This document shows positions 1 to 11,681 of a DNA stretch of 64,000 nucleotides, piece after piece. Numbering within the stretch: position 1 is the first letter of the stretch; the number at the start of each line of letters is the position of its first letter. The translations under genes and the position numbers were made by a program. The notes below the pieces were generated by a model. The model saw only the letters and a program-made list of their open reading frames with translations. It was not told the origin of the DNA and did not search any database. Source of the stretch: Ciona intestinalis (lineage: Eukaryota; Chordata; Ascidiacea; Phlebobranchia; Cionidae); contig NC_020179.2 of the NCBI RefSeq assembly GCF_000224145.3, positions 4,373,417 to 4,437,416 of the forward strand. Reading direction: 5' to 3'.

Positions 1-120
1 AATATACACTCCAAATGCAACAGCAGCAAAGCAGCCAAACCTGTACAGCAAGCGACAGACCTCAACGCGACTCTGCTTTCCAAACTAAACCAATATTCCG
101 TGCCGCTCCCGCCCAAGTGA
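1..120 (+). CDS. 3'-terminal exon fragment of an unidentified gene
   Basis: Frame 1 is open from the first base of the window to a TGA at 118-120, about 39 codons. The composition is coding-like (Gln, Ser, Ala and Pro rich, ending ...YSVPLPPK). An AATAAA at 163-168 lies 43 bases past the stop, as expected of a last exon. Only the C-terminal tail is inside the window and I do not recognise the family. It could also be chance openness in a short stretch, so the call rests on the open frame plus the poly(A) signal. Confidence 0.4.
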   Translation, partial: NIHSKCNSSKAAKPVQQATDLNATLLSKLNQYSVPLPPK

Positions 121-162
121 TATACTTGATTGAAAACTAAATTTAAACTTCACCAACTTTTT

Positions 163-168
163 AATAAA
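163..168 (+). terminator. candidate poly(A) signal for the gene ending at 120
   Basis: AATAAA lies 43 bases downstream of the TGA at 118-120, in an AT-rich stretch. It is a standard metazoan polyadenylation hexamer and fits only if the upstream open frame is a real last exon. Confidence 0.35.
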
Positions 169-514
169 ACTTTAAAAGATAAACCAGATAGAATAACATC
201 TGTTGATCTAAGTTTAGTATAATCCTCACAGTAACTCGACCCGTAGTTTTACACCAAGTCCGTTATCTTGTATATATAATTACGTCTGACACCTTTAATA
301 ATTAATGATTGCAACAGCTAAGATATATGTTGCGTGACTTTCTTACGCAAACGTTTAGTGAATTGTAAATAATTGGCTTGTTTGGAAATACACTACGTAT
401 CGTTGGAAATACACTCGTTTTTATACCAGTTGAGCCACTAATATATTATTTATACTATGCCTGGTAGCAGAAGTAACAAAATAATTGGCTTCTGTAACTA
501 TATTTGCAACATAT

Positions 515-710
515 TAGGGTGGGGAAAGATGGGACACCTTTTCAATCTATTTTCTCCCCCAATTTGGCAGTAAACAAACATTCAACGATTTTTTATAAAA
601 CTTTATCTTCACGGCTCCCACAGATTGTTGTGAATTGTTTAAAACACGATCAGGATATTTGGTTATTATGTATGAAAGGCGTCCCATCTTCCCCCACCCC
701 ACTATATTTC
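515..710 (-). mobile_element. MITE copy, GTAGGGTGGGG-TIR family
   Basis: About 195 bp with imperfect terminal inverted repeats: GGGTGGGGAAAGATGGGACA at the left and its complement, ending CTTCCCCCACCCC, at the right. The inner part has the family hallmark GTTTAAAACACGATCAGG and a GTAGTAAACAAA block. It is non-coding and one of about twenty copies in the window. TATA-like sequence at the edge suggests TA-rich targeting. Confidence 0.8.
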
Positions 711-1269
711 TAAAAAGCAGGGCCGGATTTGTGAAACCAAAGCTCCCAAACTATAAGTTAATTGAGATAACAAAGCAATTCAATTTATTGCAATCTGGGT
801 TCAAAAATACAGCTGTTTCGAGCTTAAAAATAAATAAAAGCATCTTTCGATCGCTTTTTCGTTAGTCAGAAATACACAGATAGCTTCTGGGACGTTTTCT
901 GCTGAAATTTAGCTTTTTTAAAACATCTTTATCTCTTTATTCTGTGCTTAAATTCTATTATTAGAAACACAACTTTCAAAGAGCTGTAACCTTCAGGTCA
1001 CTAATGGGTTGAATGAACTGACAGCTTTACTTCAACCAAAACGAAGATTTAAAGATAGATTAACAAACTGATAAATAGCTTGGAACCCACTAACTATAGC
1101 ATTATTTAACACGCATATAATATATAACGCTTATATTTTCATAAAGATCTGATATGCAGATGACATTTTCATTAAAGGCCAAATACTAAAACGAGATTTC
1201 TATTCGCAAAACGAGTGTTGCTTCTGAGCTAAAACTATAAATGTAGTGATTCGCGTTTCGGGGTAAGAC

Positions 1270-1436
1270 CGTTAGAAAATATAATATCCCATATTTCCTG
1301 ATCCTGTTTTTGACAATTAAAATCACTTTTATAGAGTCGTGAGGATACAGTTATATAATTCTGTAAATATTTTTTATTTATTGCTAAATGAGAAGATAAA
1401 ACAGAAAGAAACATTATCTATCTTGCCCCAGCCTGC
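1270..1436 (+). mobile_element. diverged relative of the GTAGGGTGGGG MITE
   Basis: This shares the inner blocks of the MITE family (ATATTTCCTGATCCTG, GAGTCGTGAGGATAC and a closing ATCTTGCCCCA) but the ends are degraded. It probably belongs to an older subfamily, with similar copies near 5.6, 21.6 and 23.2 kb. Confidence 0.5.
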
Positions 1437-1602
1437 TATTTAGTTGCGTTTATAATTATAAACAACATATCATCTTTTTTAAGTCGACTTTCTCTACTTG
1501 ACCAACAAAGCATCGAAATCGTATTTTTATCATCCAAAATATAAGTATCCTGCATGTATTGTATACGCCTTATGATTAATAATCACTAACAAAGTTACAT
1601 AT

Positions 1603-1796
1603 AGTAGGGTGGGGGGAGATGGGACACCTTTAGCACATATTATCCAAATATCCTGATCGTGTTTTAAACAATTACTAACGGTCAATAGGAGTAGTGGGCA
1701 TATAACTTTATAATTTCTTGAAAGTTTTTTGTTTACTACTAAACGGAGCGAGAAAATAGAGGTAAAAGGTGTCCCGTCTTCCCCCACCCTACTATA
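1603..1796 (+). mobile_element. MITE copy, near intact
   Basis: GTAGGGTGGGGGGAGATGGG opens the copy, and CTTCCCCCACCCTACTA, its near-perfect inverted complement, closes it. The inner hallmark TCCTGATCGTGTTTTAAAC is present. It is flanked by TATA on both sides, consistent with a TA-type target duplication. Confidence 0.85.
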
Positions 1797-2254
1797 TATA
1801 TAACTCTTAACCAAAACTCTTAAGCTGGCACGGCGTGTATAAAACAAACACCCGTATTATAACCACTATCGTTGCACGCGAGAACAAGTTACATTTATTC
1901 CGTCACTTTACTGTATATGCATTAAAATATAGTTCCACAGCCCACAAAGCATTGATCAGCGCCACTCAAAAACATAAATGAATTTGCGGATGTTAAATGC
2001 CAAATTTGCATAATCTATTGACTGTAAAATCATTGATTTCGTTTATAAAAAATTGTGAAACATTTTATTTGATTAAAACAAAGATTTTGTCTGCGTATTG
2101 TCTGGCGCCGTCACAGAACGGTTTCGGGCTATATCTGCCAACGTTATATTGGTGTATTTCCAATGTAAGGACGACAATTGCTTCAACCCAGTTGTTCACT
2201 AAACGGTTGTCCAAAACTGTCAGCCATAAAAACAAACAATCACCGACAAAATTA

Positions 2255-2450
2255 CACATGGTAACTTATAAGCGGGCACAAGGTGTATGAAACAGAACAC
2301 CCGTGTTATAACGACTGTCGTTGCCCCGTCACGCGGAATAAATAAGTTACATACGTGGCAACTTATAAGCGGGCACGAGGTGTATGAAACACCCGTGTTA
2401 TAACGAATGTCGTTGCCCTACCATGCGAGGATAAATTAGTTATAATCATG
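2255..2450 (+). mobile_element. two tandem tails of the composite SINE
   Basis: Two successive copies of the SINE 3' body: GCGGGCACAAGGTGTATGAA, then ACACCCGTGTTATAACGACT, then a GAGGATAAAT(A/T)AGTTA end. The same body recurs about twenty times in the window and is joined to a tRNA-like head in the longer copies. Confidence 0.7.
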
Positions 2451-2847
2451 CATTTCCGCGTGGTTTTTAACTGCCAAATGACTAATTCCTAATTATTTCA
2501 ACTGTATTTTTGAAAACATGTCAAAACAACAGCGCAAAAACAGTCCATTTTCCAAAGGTGCGCTGTTGAAATGTCTTTCCAAAAGCGGTTATTTTATTGA
2601 ATTAAAAGTTGCGTGTTTGGCTAATCGATACTTAGGCAGGCGCGGTTCCTGAGGGAATGAAAATCAGGAAGACAAATTCAAAGTCCAGATCGATTGGAAA
2701 ACTATATTGACAAAATGTCGTTCAACCTGTCTTGGGCGTCCCCCAAACACAGAATACAAATAAGATAAATCAGTTGCTTCGATTTCGGAACAAATAAATG
2801 TTTACGCCTACGACTTTTGAACATGTTAGATTAAACTTCCCACATAG

Positions 2848-3080
2848 TTGGGTGGGGGGAGATGGGACATCTTTAGCACATATAGTGTAGGGTGGGGTAG
2901 GATGGGAGATTTTTTTCATTTTTATTTTCTCGTTTATTTGGTAGTAAACAAAAAAATTCAAAGAATTATAAAATCATATTTTTACGACTCCCGTAGACCG
3001 TTGGTAATTGTTTAAAACACGATCAGAATATTTATATATTATGTGCTGAAGGTGTCCCATCTTCCCCCTTCCCACTATAT
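2848..3080 (-). mobile_element. MITE copy abutting a second MITE end
   Basis: A short MITE end (2848-2886, GGTGGGGGGAGATGGGACAT) runs directly into a nearly full copy (about 2887-3080) with hallmark GTTTAAAACACGATCAG and closing end CATCTTCCCCCTTCCCACTA. It looks like insertion of one copy into or beside another of the same family. Confidence 0.75.
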
Positions 3081-3240
3081 TATCCAAATAAATATCCTGA
3101 TCGTGTTTTAAACAATTACTAACGGTCTATAAGAGTTGTGAGAATACGGTTTTTTAATTTTTTGGATGTTCTTTGTTTACTACCAAATGGGACGGGAAAA
3201 TAGAATGAAAAAATGTTCCATCTTCCCCCACCTTACTAGG
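3079..3240 (+). mobile_element. MITE copy lacking its left end
   Basis: This begins inside the element (TATCCAAATAAATATCCTGA), carries ATCGTGTTTTAAACAATTA and ends CTTCCCCCACCTTACTA. It abuts the preceding copy, so the pair is a head-to-head composite. Confidence 0.7.
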
Positions 3241-3708
3241 CTATATGTTAAACTTTTAAAGAGGAGTATTTTAAAAGAAAAGCAGTGTTATCATTTGGAT
3301 CAAGTTGTCATAATATATACCACTTATTCACTTACGCTCACTTGTTTTAATGTATGTTTTGTGTTACATTCTAAATAGTCCCATCTTTCCCCATCCTACT
3401 ATATGTTAAACTTTTGTTACCAGTTTATATTCACGGTGAAATATAACTTGTAAAATAATGGTCGTTGTAGAAGCGCTTATATAGTTAAGAAATTCCACTT
3501 CGTATATAAGTTAGAAATTATTGCACGACATGTAATTATAGACTTGGGATTTATTCCAGAGTTGACTCATTTTCCCAACACGTTATATTTGTATATTCTA
3601 TTGTGTATGTATTCCGTTATTTTCGTGGCACGCAATGGGACTGGGGATTTAGGCCAAAGCTGGCCCATTACCTCGAGGGTAAAAAAACACCATTGTTATT
3701 ATAAGATA

Positions 3709-3907
3709 ACCATGGGCATTTGAACAAAGTGTAGCAAAATTACGGGAGAGCGTATACATCATGGGCATTTGAACAAAGTGTAGCAAAATTACGGGAGAGC
3801 GTATACATCATGGGCATTTGAACAAAGTGTAGCAAAATTACGGGAGAGCGTATACATCATGGGCATTTGAACAAATTGTAGCAAAATTACGGGAGAGCGT
3901 ATACATC
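3709..3907 (+). repeat. 49-bp tandem array, four units
   Basis: Four consecutive units of 49 bp, each starting A(C/T)CATGGGCATTTGAACAAA and closing GGGAGAGCGTATAC. Units differ at only one or two positions (for example AAAGTG against AAATTG in the last), so the array is young. No open frame is kept and no other copy was seen in the window. Confidence 0.9.
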
Positions 3908-4349
3908 TCTTTTCACACGACATTGACAGTAAATGGTAGCTATATACACCGTTTACTATGCAGTAGAAGCACCTCTGTTTCCCACACTTAACATAAATAT
4001 TAATAACTTTAGTTGCGACATTTATCCGAGGTGCTTAACACAGATCACTGACCAATCACCGACATCATGTTCGTTACGTCGGCTTCACACTTGTATATTT
4101 TCCCACGGTTATACGTACTCAATATTTAAAACTTTCCCCATTCCTTTAAAGGTCATAAAATCAAATATTTAAAGCAGTGGGCAAACATATGATGTCTTAG
4201 GGTGTAAATATAAGTCTGAAACCACCGCAAAAAATGAACTAACATCATATATACATTCTATATAGTCAATGACTCTATATTATAAACTGTATTAATAAAC
4301 TGTACGCAAAAATAAACCCGGAATATAGAGACCATCAATGTAACAACTG

Positions 4350-4850
4350 TTTGGAGTAGTGAGCCAACCTGGCCTCAATCCCAGGTCCCATGGCGTGTCT
4401 CTGTAGGACCTCACCCGTATAGAATAGAATGTGCAAATACATTGTTGGGGTAATGGGCAACTCTGGCCTAAATCCCAGGTCCCATGCCGTGTCTCACTGT
4501 AGGATCTCACCCATATAGAATAGAATGTGTATATACAATGTTGGGGTAATGGGCCAACTCTGGTCTAAATCCCAGGTCCCATGCCGTGTCTCACTGTAGG
4601 ATCTCACCCGTATAGAATAGAATGTGCAAATACATTGTTGGGGTAATGGGCAACTCTGGCCTAAATCCCAGGTCCCATGCCGTGTCTCACTGTAGGATCT
4701 CACCCATATAGAATAGAATGTGTATATACAATGTTGGGGTAATGGGCCAACTCTGGTCTAAATCCCAGGTCCCATGCCGTGTCTCACTGTAGGATCTCAC
4801 CCATAGAGAATAGAATGGGCATATACAATGTTGGGGTAATGGGCCAATTC
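4350..4850 (-). repeat. tandem array of the ~95-bp CCATGGGACCTGGGAT repeat
   Basis: About five head-to-tail units in minus orientation. Each has CCCAGGTCCCATG, a TCACTGTAGGA(T/C)CTCACCC block, ATAGAATAGAATGTG and TACA(A/T)TGTTGGGGTAATGGG. Alternating subunits suggest a two-unit higher-order repeat. The same unit is dispersed singly or in short arrays through the window. Confidence 0.85.
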
Positions 4851-4944
4851 CTCTCGTACGCATTAAAAAGTAACTGAATATAATTTTGCTTCCAAATCAA
4901 TAAATTAACCTTTTAAGTCCATGAAACAGAACACCTATGTTTTG

Positions 4945-5057
4945 CAACCGTATCCTCAGCACGACTTTCATAGACCGTTGTTAATTGTTTAAAACACGAT
5001 CAGGATATTTGGATATTTTTTGCTAAATGTGTCCCATCTTCCCCCAACCCATACTAT
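4945..5057 (-). mobile_element. half of a MITE copy
   Basis: This has only the right half of the family: GACCGTTGTTAATTGTTTAA, ACACGATCAGGATATTTGGA, then GTGTCCCATCTTCCCCCAA and ACTATA. The left half is replaced by unrelated sequence. Confidence 0.7.
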
Positions 5058-5608
5058 ATAATCTATTCTATACCAATACGACTACCACTGTTCCCAGTAC
5101 TGTGCGCAAATTAATTCAGTTGTTCCACTGCATTCATCTCAACACTCAGTTGATTTTACAACCGTAGATATTAATCACGCCGCAGATTTTTATCTGACGT
5201 TGTTGGGATTCGCTCTCGTGTTCGGAAGTGCTCGTTTCGGGTTGACTGGCTTAAACTGAAGCCAACCTTGCTTGGTGGTTTGCTTACACAAGGTGTTTTT
5301 AATTTTTGTTTCAAATAAAATATATTAAGGGGCTGGGGGGTAATAAGACACCCGCTTAAGATAATTTATTGACTTTCGTGTATAACGAATATCAGAATAT
5401 TAATATTACATTATAAATGATATAGAACTCGTATTGTTGGATAATTCTTGTTACTTTTATATATATAACGACTCACCCCACTCTACTTGATCCTTAGTAC
5501 GCCATTAGTTGGACTCGGTTTTGTTTGCTGCGTATTTGGTCGCGCATGATGTTGTATGGTGGTAGTCATTATATTGGCATAGTAGGGCGGTTGGGGTTTC
5601 ATTAAAGT

Positions 5609-5775
5609 ACTGGGGGGTAAGATGGGATACCGTTGCCACATCATATCCCATATTTCCTAATCGTGTTTTAACAATTTACAACGTTGTTTTAGAGTCGTGA
5701 GGATACGGTTATGTAATTTTGTAAATATTCTTTGTATAATACCAAATGGGAAGATAAAGCGGAATAAAAAATGAA
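5609..5775 (+). mobile_element. diverged MITE relative
   Basis: Opens GGGGGGTAAGATGGGATACC and carries GAGTCGTGAGGATACGG and ACCAAATGGGAAGATAAA. It is the same layout as the main MITE, with more changes and no clear right end. Confidence 0.5.
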
Positions 5776-6299
5776 ATTCTGTAAATAAGTTATTGCCGTG
5801 TGTTTCGCAGCACTTTGTGTAATGGCAGTTGTGACATCAGCGTTGTTAACATGGTTATGGTTTTTATCATGGAGAATTTGCGCAAGTCCCAACGGTTTAA
5901 TTGCGGCGTTCCATCAGCGACTCGTAAACGTGCTTTGGCATAAATCAATATTTCATGAAAGCTTGTTTGCTGCTAATTTTCTGCGCTCACTTGCACATTA
6001 CTCATGTCAACATGCGCCGTTCCACCAACAGCAGAATCCCCAGTAATTTTATACACTTGCGACTTATGGGGTGTTTTAATCACCTAAACGTGGTGATTGA
6101 TTGGGGCCTAACACCACTGCCAAAACATGAAGTCTGTTAAGAAATTTAAATTATTAAAACATTCGTCTTTGAAAGCAAAGTCTGCCAATTCTACGCAGAC
6201 AACCAGGCGGCTGTTGCATTCCAAATAACTTTGTAACCTTTAATCTTATATATTGCTACGTTTTACTTGCTCTGACGACGATACACAGATTAAACATAT

Positions 6300-6496
6300 G
6301 GTAGGGTGGGGAAAGATGGGACACCTTTGGCACATAAAATCCAAATAACCTGATCGTGTTTTAAACCATTAACAACGGTTTATGGGAGTCGTGAGGATAC
6401 GGTTTTATAATTTTTTAAATGTTCTTTGTTTACTACTAAATTGGACAAAAAAATAAATTGAAACGATGTTTCGTCTTCTTCCCACCCTACTATATT
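6300..6496 (+). mobile_element. MITE copy, both ends present
   Basis: GGTAGGGTGGGGAAAGATGG at the left and CTTCCCACCCTACTATA at the right. The inner hallmark CCTGATCGTGTTTTAAACCA and GTTTACTACTAAAT are in order. Confidence 0.8.
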
Positions 6497-7009
6497 ATAC
6501 TTTAAAACCACACTGGTGGCGAGCTGTTCTTTTCGATCGAGTTTTAACTTTATTTTCGCAACAAAACGTATATTTTGAAGTAATTTGTAACCGCATTGCT
6601 ATCGAGTTGCCCCCTTCCCCTTGTGATTTATATTTTGTACAAACTAAATTACGAAAATAAGCCAGAGATTCGGGCAGCTGGTGACGAGCGTGGCAACCGA
6701 AGGAGAATTTCTTGATGATAAATAGTTGCAACTATTATTAGAAAATATCTCTTTTACCCAAAAGTGGCAAATAAACTGTACGTGAGGTCTAATATTTTAC
6801 ACGAACATATATTTGTGTGGGGTCTTCCAGGCGTAGCAGTATATTGGTCCACGTATAAAACAATAGAAGTGAGATAAAATACGGATATAACTCATATATT
6901 AATTGATTATACAGCGCATACATCCCCAAGGAATAGCATTGTAATCGATAAAATATAAGTTGCAAAGTTGTTACTTGCTTTATCCTGGCATGCACGGGTA
7001 TACAAGTAA

Positions 7010-7145
7010 TATAGTCGTTATAACACCGTTGTTATTCCTCATATACCTCGTGCCCGCTTGCAAGTTACCACGTATGCAACTTATTTACCCTCGCGTGACG
7101 GGGCAACGACAGTCGTTATAACATGGGTGTTCTGTTTCATACACC
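7010..7145 (-). mobile_element. composite SINE tail, minus orientation
   Basis: Reverse complement of the SINE body: CCTCGCGTGACGGGGCAACG, ACAGTCGTTATAACA and TGTTCTGTTTCATACACCTC. A second partial unit precedes it. No tRNA-like head is attached. Confidence 0.65.
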
Positions 7146-8203
7146 TCAAAATATACGCTCAAACGTAAATGGTATAACGCTGTTTTAGAAACAAGCATAA
7201 ACCTATGAGACACTGGACTTTATAATCTGCGTGTTACTCTGTAGTTTATTGTAACAATATTTATTTTTTGGCAAATTTTACTCTAGTATGGAGTCACGAC
7301 CATATCTTTATAAAAGATCGTGTTCCCCGACCGTTATACGACGCCTAAATATACCCATAGCAATCGCATTACTGATGGCAATTAAAGCATCCATGAATTT
7401 GGCAGCAAGATGTCTTCAATTATTTATAATGTTGTCCAGTGAACTCGCGGGCGGTTGGTGGTTCGTTGTCACGTGATTTTACACGTCCATGACGTCACTT
7501 TGGTTCATCTTTTCGAATATGATACCGAATACCAAATTATTTAAACCGGCGAAAAGACAAACGACATAAATTCGTTTGGGAGAATAAATAAGTTACATCC
7601 ACACATTCCCAGTCGCTTTTTGTTGGCTGTTTTAACGTTAATGAAGTTTGTAGATGAGAAACTAAAGTCAATTAATTTGATCTATTGTTGCAAAATGTAC
7701 GATCGTGTTTTGTATATTACCGCATTTGCCCAAACATTTCGCTTCTTGTAATTTCAATAGCGTTTTGTATAAGATACTAACATACAAATACAACAGTTTT
7801 GCACCAAAACACGCGTATAACACACAAACAGCAATAAATAGCAATTATATAACAAATGTATATTTACTACATATAAGCGGAAGAGGAAATGTTAAAATTT
7901 AAAACTCGGTACTGCCGATTCGTGGTTACATATATACGTGAAGCAAATCCGCAAGGTGGGGCTATAGAGTGATAACTTTCCCAATGCTGACTTATGCACT
8001 ATATAAGATTAGATACGTAGTCGAGTGAGATTAGAATACGATTAGTTTAACACGTAGCACCATTGAATTAAAAGGGCAGAGATTTAATGCGATGGTTTCG
8101 TCCGTGTAATTTGACTTTGTCTGTTTTAATCGAATGTTATTGCATCCTATTCAAGTGTAATTGTGCTGTTGTGTTGTTAGCGTTAGGTATTGTTTAAACT
8201 GCA

Positions 8204-11200
8204 TTGAAACGATGTAACGGCGGTCAAAGACGAACAAATATTTGGTTTCATGGGAAAATTTGGTGGAATAAAACCAGTAAGAATATGACAACCGTAGCAG
8301 CTACGTGTGAAGTCCAAACGAACGAATTACATGACGATTCCAGCTCTTCAGAAACGAATAGTTTGGATAGTATAAATGGAAGTCTAAACCATACGACTAA
8401 CTGTAGAAATGAAGCGGCGTATATCGCAATGGAAAAGGAATTAGACAAAACGAAACAGGTTGGGCTATATGTAATACGTTTATAATGAGTGTGTAATTTT
8501 ACTACTGTGTGCTTAGCTTGTTAGTTATATTTGCTTTTGCGTTAAAATGTATTTACTCCTTTATTAAGTCAATATTAATATTGGGTACTAGTAAGATACT
8601 GTGGTTACATTTAGCGTGAAATAGCGACCAAAATGGCATTTTTGAGGCTTAATGCCGCTATCATTATTAGACAGAACACCCATGTTATTAATACTGTGGT
8701 TCCCCGCCATGCGAGGAGAAATAAGTTAAATACATGGTAACTTGTAAGCGGGCACAAGATGTATAAAACAGAACACCTGTGTAATAAAAAATGTTTTCCT
8801 ACCTCGTAATGACAAGTAAGTTACATTTTTTTGTTTAATTTCCATTCTGTATGCAGGACCTTGAGAAGAAGAATGCTGAATGTGAGAACTTACAATCAAT
8901 TCGAAGTAAAGTCGAGAACGAACTTGAAGATTTAACAGCGAGTTTATTTGAAGAAGCGAACAAGATGGTTTATGAAGCAAATATGACGAGACATAAAGCT
9001 GAAAAGAAACTAGCTGAGGCAGAAGGAATGGTTCGTAAATCATGAAACTGCGTAGTGTTGTAACTGACTAAGTTTCCAGGCAACGATATATAACTAAACT
9101 GTTTGTCAGCGTAAACCAAATATAGATAACCAATGAATATGAATGAATGAATGAATGAATGAAACTTACTTTATCCTCGCGTGACCGGAAAACGACAGTC
9201 TTTATAACATGGGCACCTCGTGCCAGCTTACGAGTTACCAAGTATGTTACTTTGTGGGTGATTATTATATAAAAAGATATAAGATGATTTGGGACTAGTA
9301 TCTTTTGGAAAATACCCAAGCAGGTTACTAAGTGTAAACACTAAACACCCCACCAATAAACCATTTACGCCTCTCTGAAGTAATTAAAACTGCAGAACTA
9401 AATTGCTGGTTATGATGTTCTAACCTGCAATTAACATTCAAATACAGCAAACTTGCATAAGTGTCACTTTAAGACTTTCTGCCAGTAAACAGTTTTCTCT
9501 TACAAAATTGTCGACAAATGTTGTTTTTATTTAATATAATAACTAATAGGTTAAAACACAAAAATGTTACCTAACTTAAACTGTATATAAACTTTCCAAA
9601 GTATTGATACAGCCAATCTCATTACTTCATTATACCAAACTTACTATCTGTGTATCTTATTTCAACTAAGTTTAAAGACATATCTTTTAATTAAACTTTC
9701 TAAAAATAACTAAATAAAAACAGATTTTTAACTGTTTTTTACAACTTATCTAATTCTAATACACAGATAACACAGCTAATTCTCATATTCACATGCATAG
9801 TAATAGTATGGGTAAGCTTATGTAATGGTTTAATAATGCTTGTTGAAAGTACTGGAACATAATATACTATCCACACAAAATCAATAAGATTTAGAATTTA
9901 TGATTACTGAGCTGTCAAAATCGTAATCAAAATTATTCATATTTACGCTAGACTTACTGTGTGTCTAATTGTTCCATTCAATAAAATCATTAGTTCATTT
10001 GGTTGTATTATCTGACACTGTATAGTAGTATTCTATACGGGTGAGGAGTGAGGTCCTACAGGCATACCATGGGACCTGAGATTTAAACCAGAGTTGCCCA
10101 TTACCCCAATATTGTATATGCACATTCTATTCTATATGGGTGAGGTTCTACAGTACATGCCATGGGACCTCAGTTTTAGGCCAGAATTGGCTCATCACCC
10201 CAGACCCTAACACCGAAATAATTTTCTGTTAAATCCCTATACCCACAAACATGTATTTAATTTTGTTAACTTTATATTTTTACACCCCATTAATGTCTTG
10301 GGGAATGGCAGACAAAACGCTTGCCAATGAAATTAATTTTTTCAGGAATAAGCTATAGTAACAACAACAAAATACGTTTACCATCCAGATTGAAGCGTTA
10401 AGGTTGGAAGTTGATGCATTGAAGTCCCTTGTACTTACTTCAACACCAAGCAACCCTAACCCAACATCCCATCCACAGTTGATTAAGAAAAAGAACGGTA
10501 ATTTATCATTTAATTCTTAATTCACACATTCTCACTTAATTTTTTTATTAGTTATAAATTAACATATTATCATTTAATTATTAATTAAGACAGTTAATTA
10601 AGAAGAAGGGTAATTTCAGAGTACTGTTTTTTTAACCATTTACTTTATACCATGGAAAAATTATTTATGTATATTAATAAAAATTCTGCTTTTTTTCGTT
10701 TATTTTTTAATTAGATTTCTTTTATTTTTCCTTGTAGTTTTTATTAAAAATTGTTATTTTTCACTTTATTTTTTATTAAAAGTTTTTGTTTGTTTTTTTT
10801 AAAGTTTTTTTTTTCATTTTTTTTAAGTTAAAATCCCGATGTTCCAGCTTCACCGATCCGAAATCTTAAACTTCCGAAAAGTTGGAGCAAAGATAAGTTG
10901 ATTCAACCCCAGTTGGAGGTCCCAAAGTTGGACGAGGAAATCCATTTAAAGGTTGATGATCAAGTAAAGGTTGAGGTGACAATTGTCTCAATATTCAAAT
11001 TATTAAATTTATGTAGATTTTATTTCATTTTATTTTTTTTGAGTATGGGTTCTATAACGAGGTGGATTCAGATTAACATCAGAGCTAATCCGAAACTTCC
11101 ATTAACTCACGGCAACAATTAAGGATTCTTTTCTATATAGGTAAAGTTTTCACAAAAAATTTACAAAAAATCCTGTGATATAAATTGGAGTTGGCCCATT

Positions 11201-11681
11201 ACCCCAACATTGTATATGCACATTCTATTCTATATGGGTGAGGTCCTACAGTGAGGCATGCCATGGGACCTGGGATTTAGGCCAGAGTTGTCCCATTACC
11301 CCAACATTGTATATGCACATTCTATTCTATATGGGTGAAGTCCTTTTTTTATATATATTCTTAATTTCTTATAGCCATTTCTTATATTACAAGAACTTTT
11401 TACTCTACATTTCAGGTTGACCTAACGTTACAAGCCGAGTTATCTATGTGGCTTGCAGCAAACTTATCGAGTAGAGAAACATGTGGGTGTGACACTCCAT
11501 TATTATATTGTGTGGATCAGTGTGTGGCTATTGCACAATCATTGTTTCTAAAGCGAGTGTCACGTGAAGATATTCAACCTTGTTTGGATTTCGACAACGT
11601 AGACCTCGCAGTGAAAGTATCTAAGTGTATTCATACCAACTCGCTGTCAGTGGAAGAAATGCCAACGTCGGAAGTTTCAAG
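8204..11681 (+). CDS. rab3ip-like: Rabin8/Rab3IP-like guanine nucleotide exchange factor (Sec2 family), 3' end missing
   Basis: Five exons join in frame: 8204-8458, 8857-9030, 10389-10497, 10848-10975 and 11416-11681, giving about 310 codons. The second exon encodes the Sec2 coiled coil (ENELEDLTASLFEEANKMVY), which binds and opens Rab8 in the family. The third exon continues it (IEALRLEVDALKSL) and aligns with human RAB3IP IDVLQAEVAALKTL. The fifth exon carries the conserved C-terminal block EDIQPCLDFDNVDLAVKV (human EDIFPCLTFSKSELASAV). I expect a cytosolic Rab8 activator with a role in ciliary and exocytic traffic. The start may be 8204 or the in-frame Met at 8285. The exon 2 donor is weak (GTTCGT) but is chosen because it keeps the homology in register. 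The frame is still open at 11681, so at least one exon is missing, perhaps in the gap at 12655-12779. Confidence 0.85.
8665..8830 (+). mobile_element. composite SINE tail in intron 1 of the Rabin8-like gene
   Basis: Two partial units: AGACAGAACACCCATGTTAT, CCATGCGAGGAGAAATAAGT, then GTAAGCGGGCACAAGATGTA and ACAGAACACCTGTGT. It ends about 25 bases before the exon 2 acceptor. Confidence 0.6.
9110..9250 (-). mobile_element. composite SINE tail with GAAT microsatellite end
   Basis: A short (GAAT)n run at about 9130-9160 is followed by the reverse complement of the SINE body (TTTATCCTCGCGTGACCGG, ACGACAGTCTTTATAACA, CACCTCGTGCCAG). The simple repeat is the 3' tail of the element seen here in minus orientation. 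Confidence 0.65.
10025..10205 (+). repeat. ~95-bp CCATGGGACCT repeat, two units
   Basis: Two plus-orientation units in a Rabin8-like intron: TTCTATACGGGTGAGG and CCATGGGACCTGAGATTTA, then CATTCTATTCTATATGGGTG and CCATGGGACCTCAG, each followed by a CATTACCCCA-like block. Confidence 0.75.
11187..11345 (+). repeat. ~95-bp CCATGGGACCT repeat, about 1.7 units
   Basis: GGCCCATTACCCCAACATTG, CATTCTATTCTATATGGGTG and GCCATGGGACCTGGGATTTA in order, about 70 bases upstream of the exon 5 acceptor of the Rabin8-like gene. Confidence 0.75.

Larger units (their letters stand above)
121..8203. other. 8-kb intergenic stretch made largely of repeats
   Basis: No supportable protein gene was found here. Open frames of 60-105 codons are present but lie in repeats or lack homology and splice context. 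The stretch holds at least six MITE copies or halves, tails of a composite SINE near 2.26-2.45 kb and 7.01-7.14 kb, a 49-bp tandem array at 3709-3907 and a tandem array of a roughly 95-bp repeat at 4350-4850. The last kilobase probably contains the promoter and 5'UTR of the Rabin8-like gene. Confidence 0.6.

Noticed and set aside
3709-3907. CRISPR-like array
   Set aside because: Units are contiguous tandem copies without unique spacers, in a eukaryotic genome.
5798-6046. 82-codon plus-strand hydrophobic frame
   Set aside because: Overlapped by other frames on both strands, no homology I recognise and no poly(A) or splice context.
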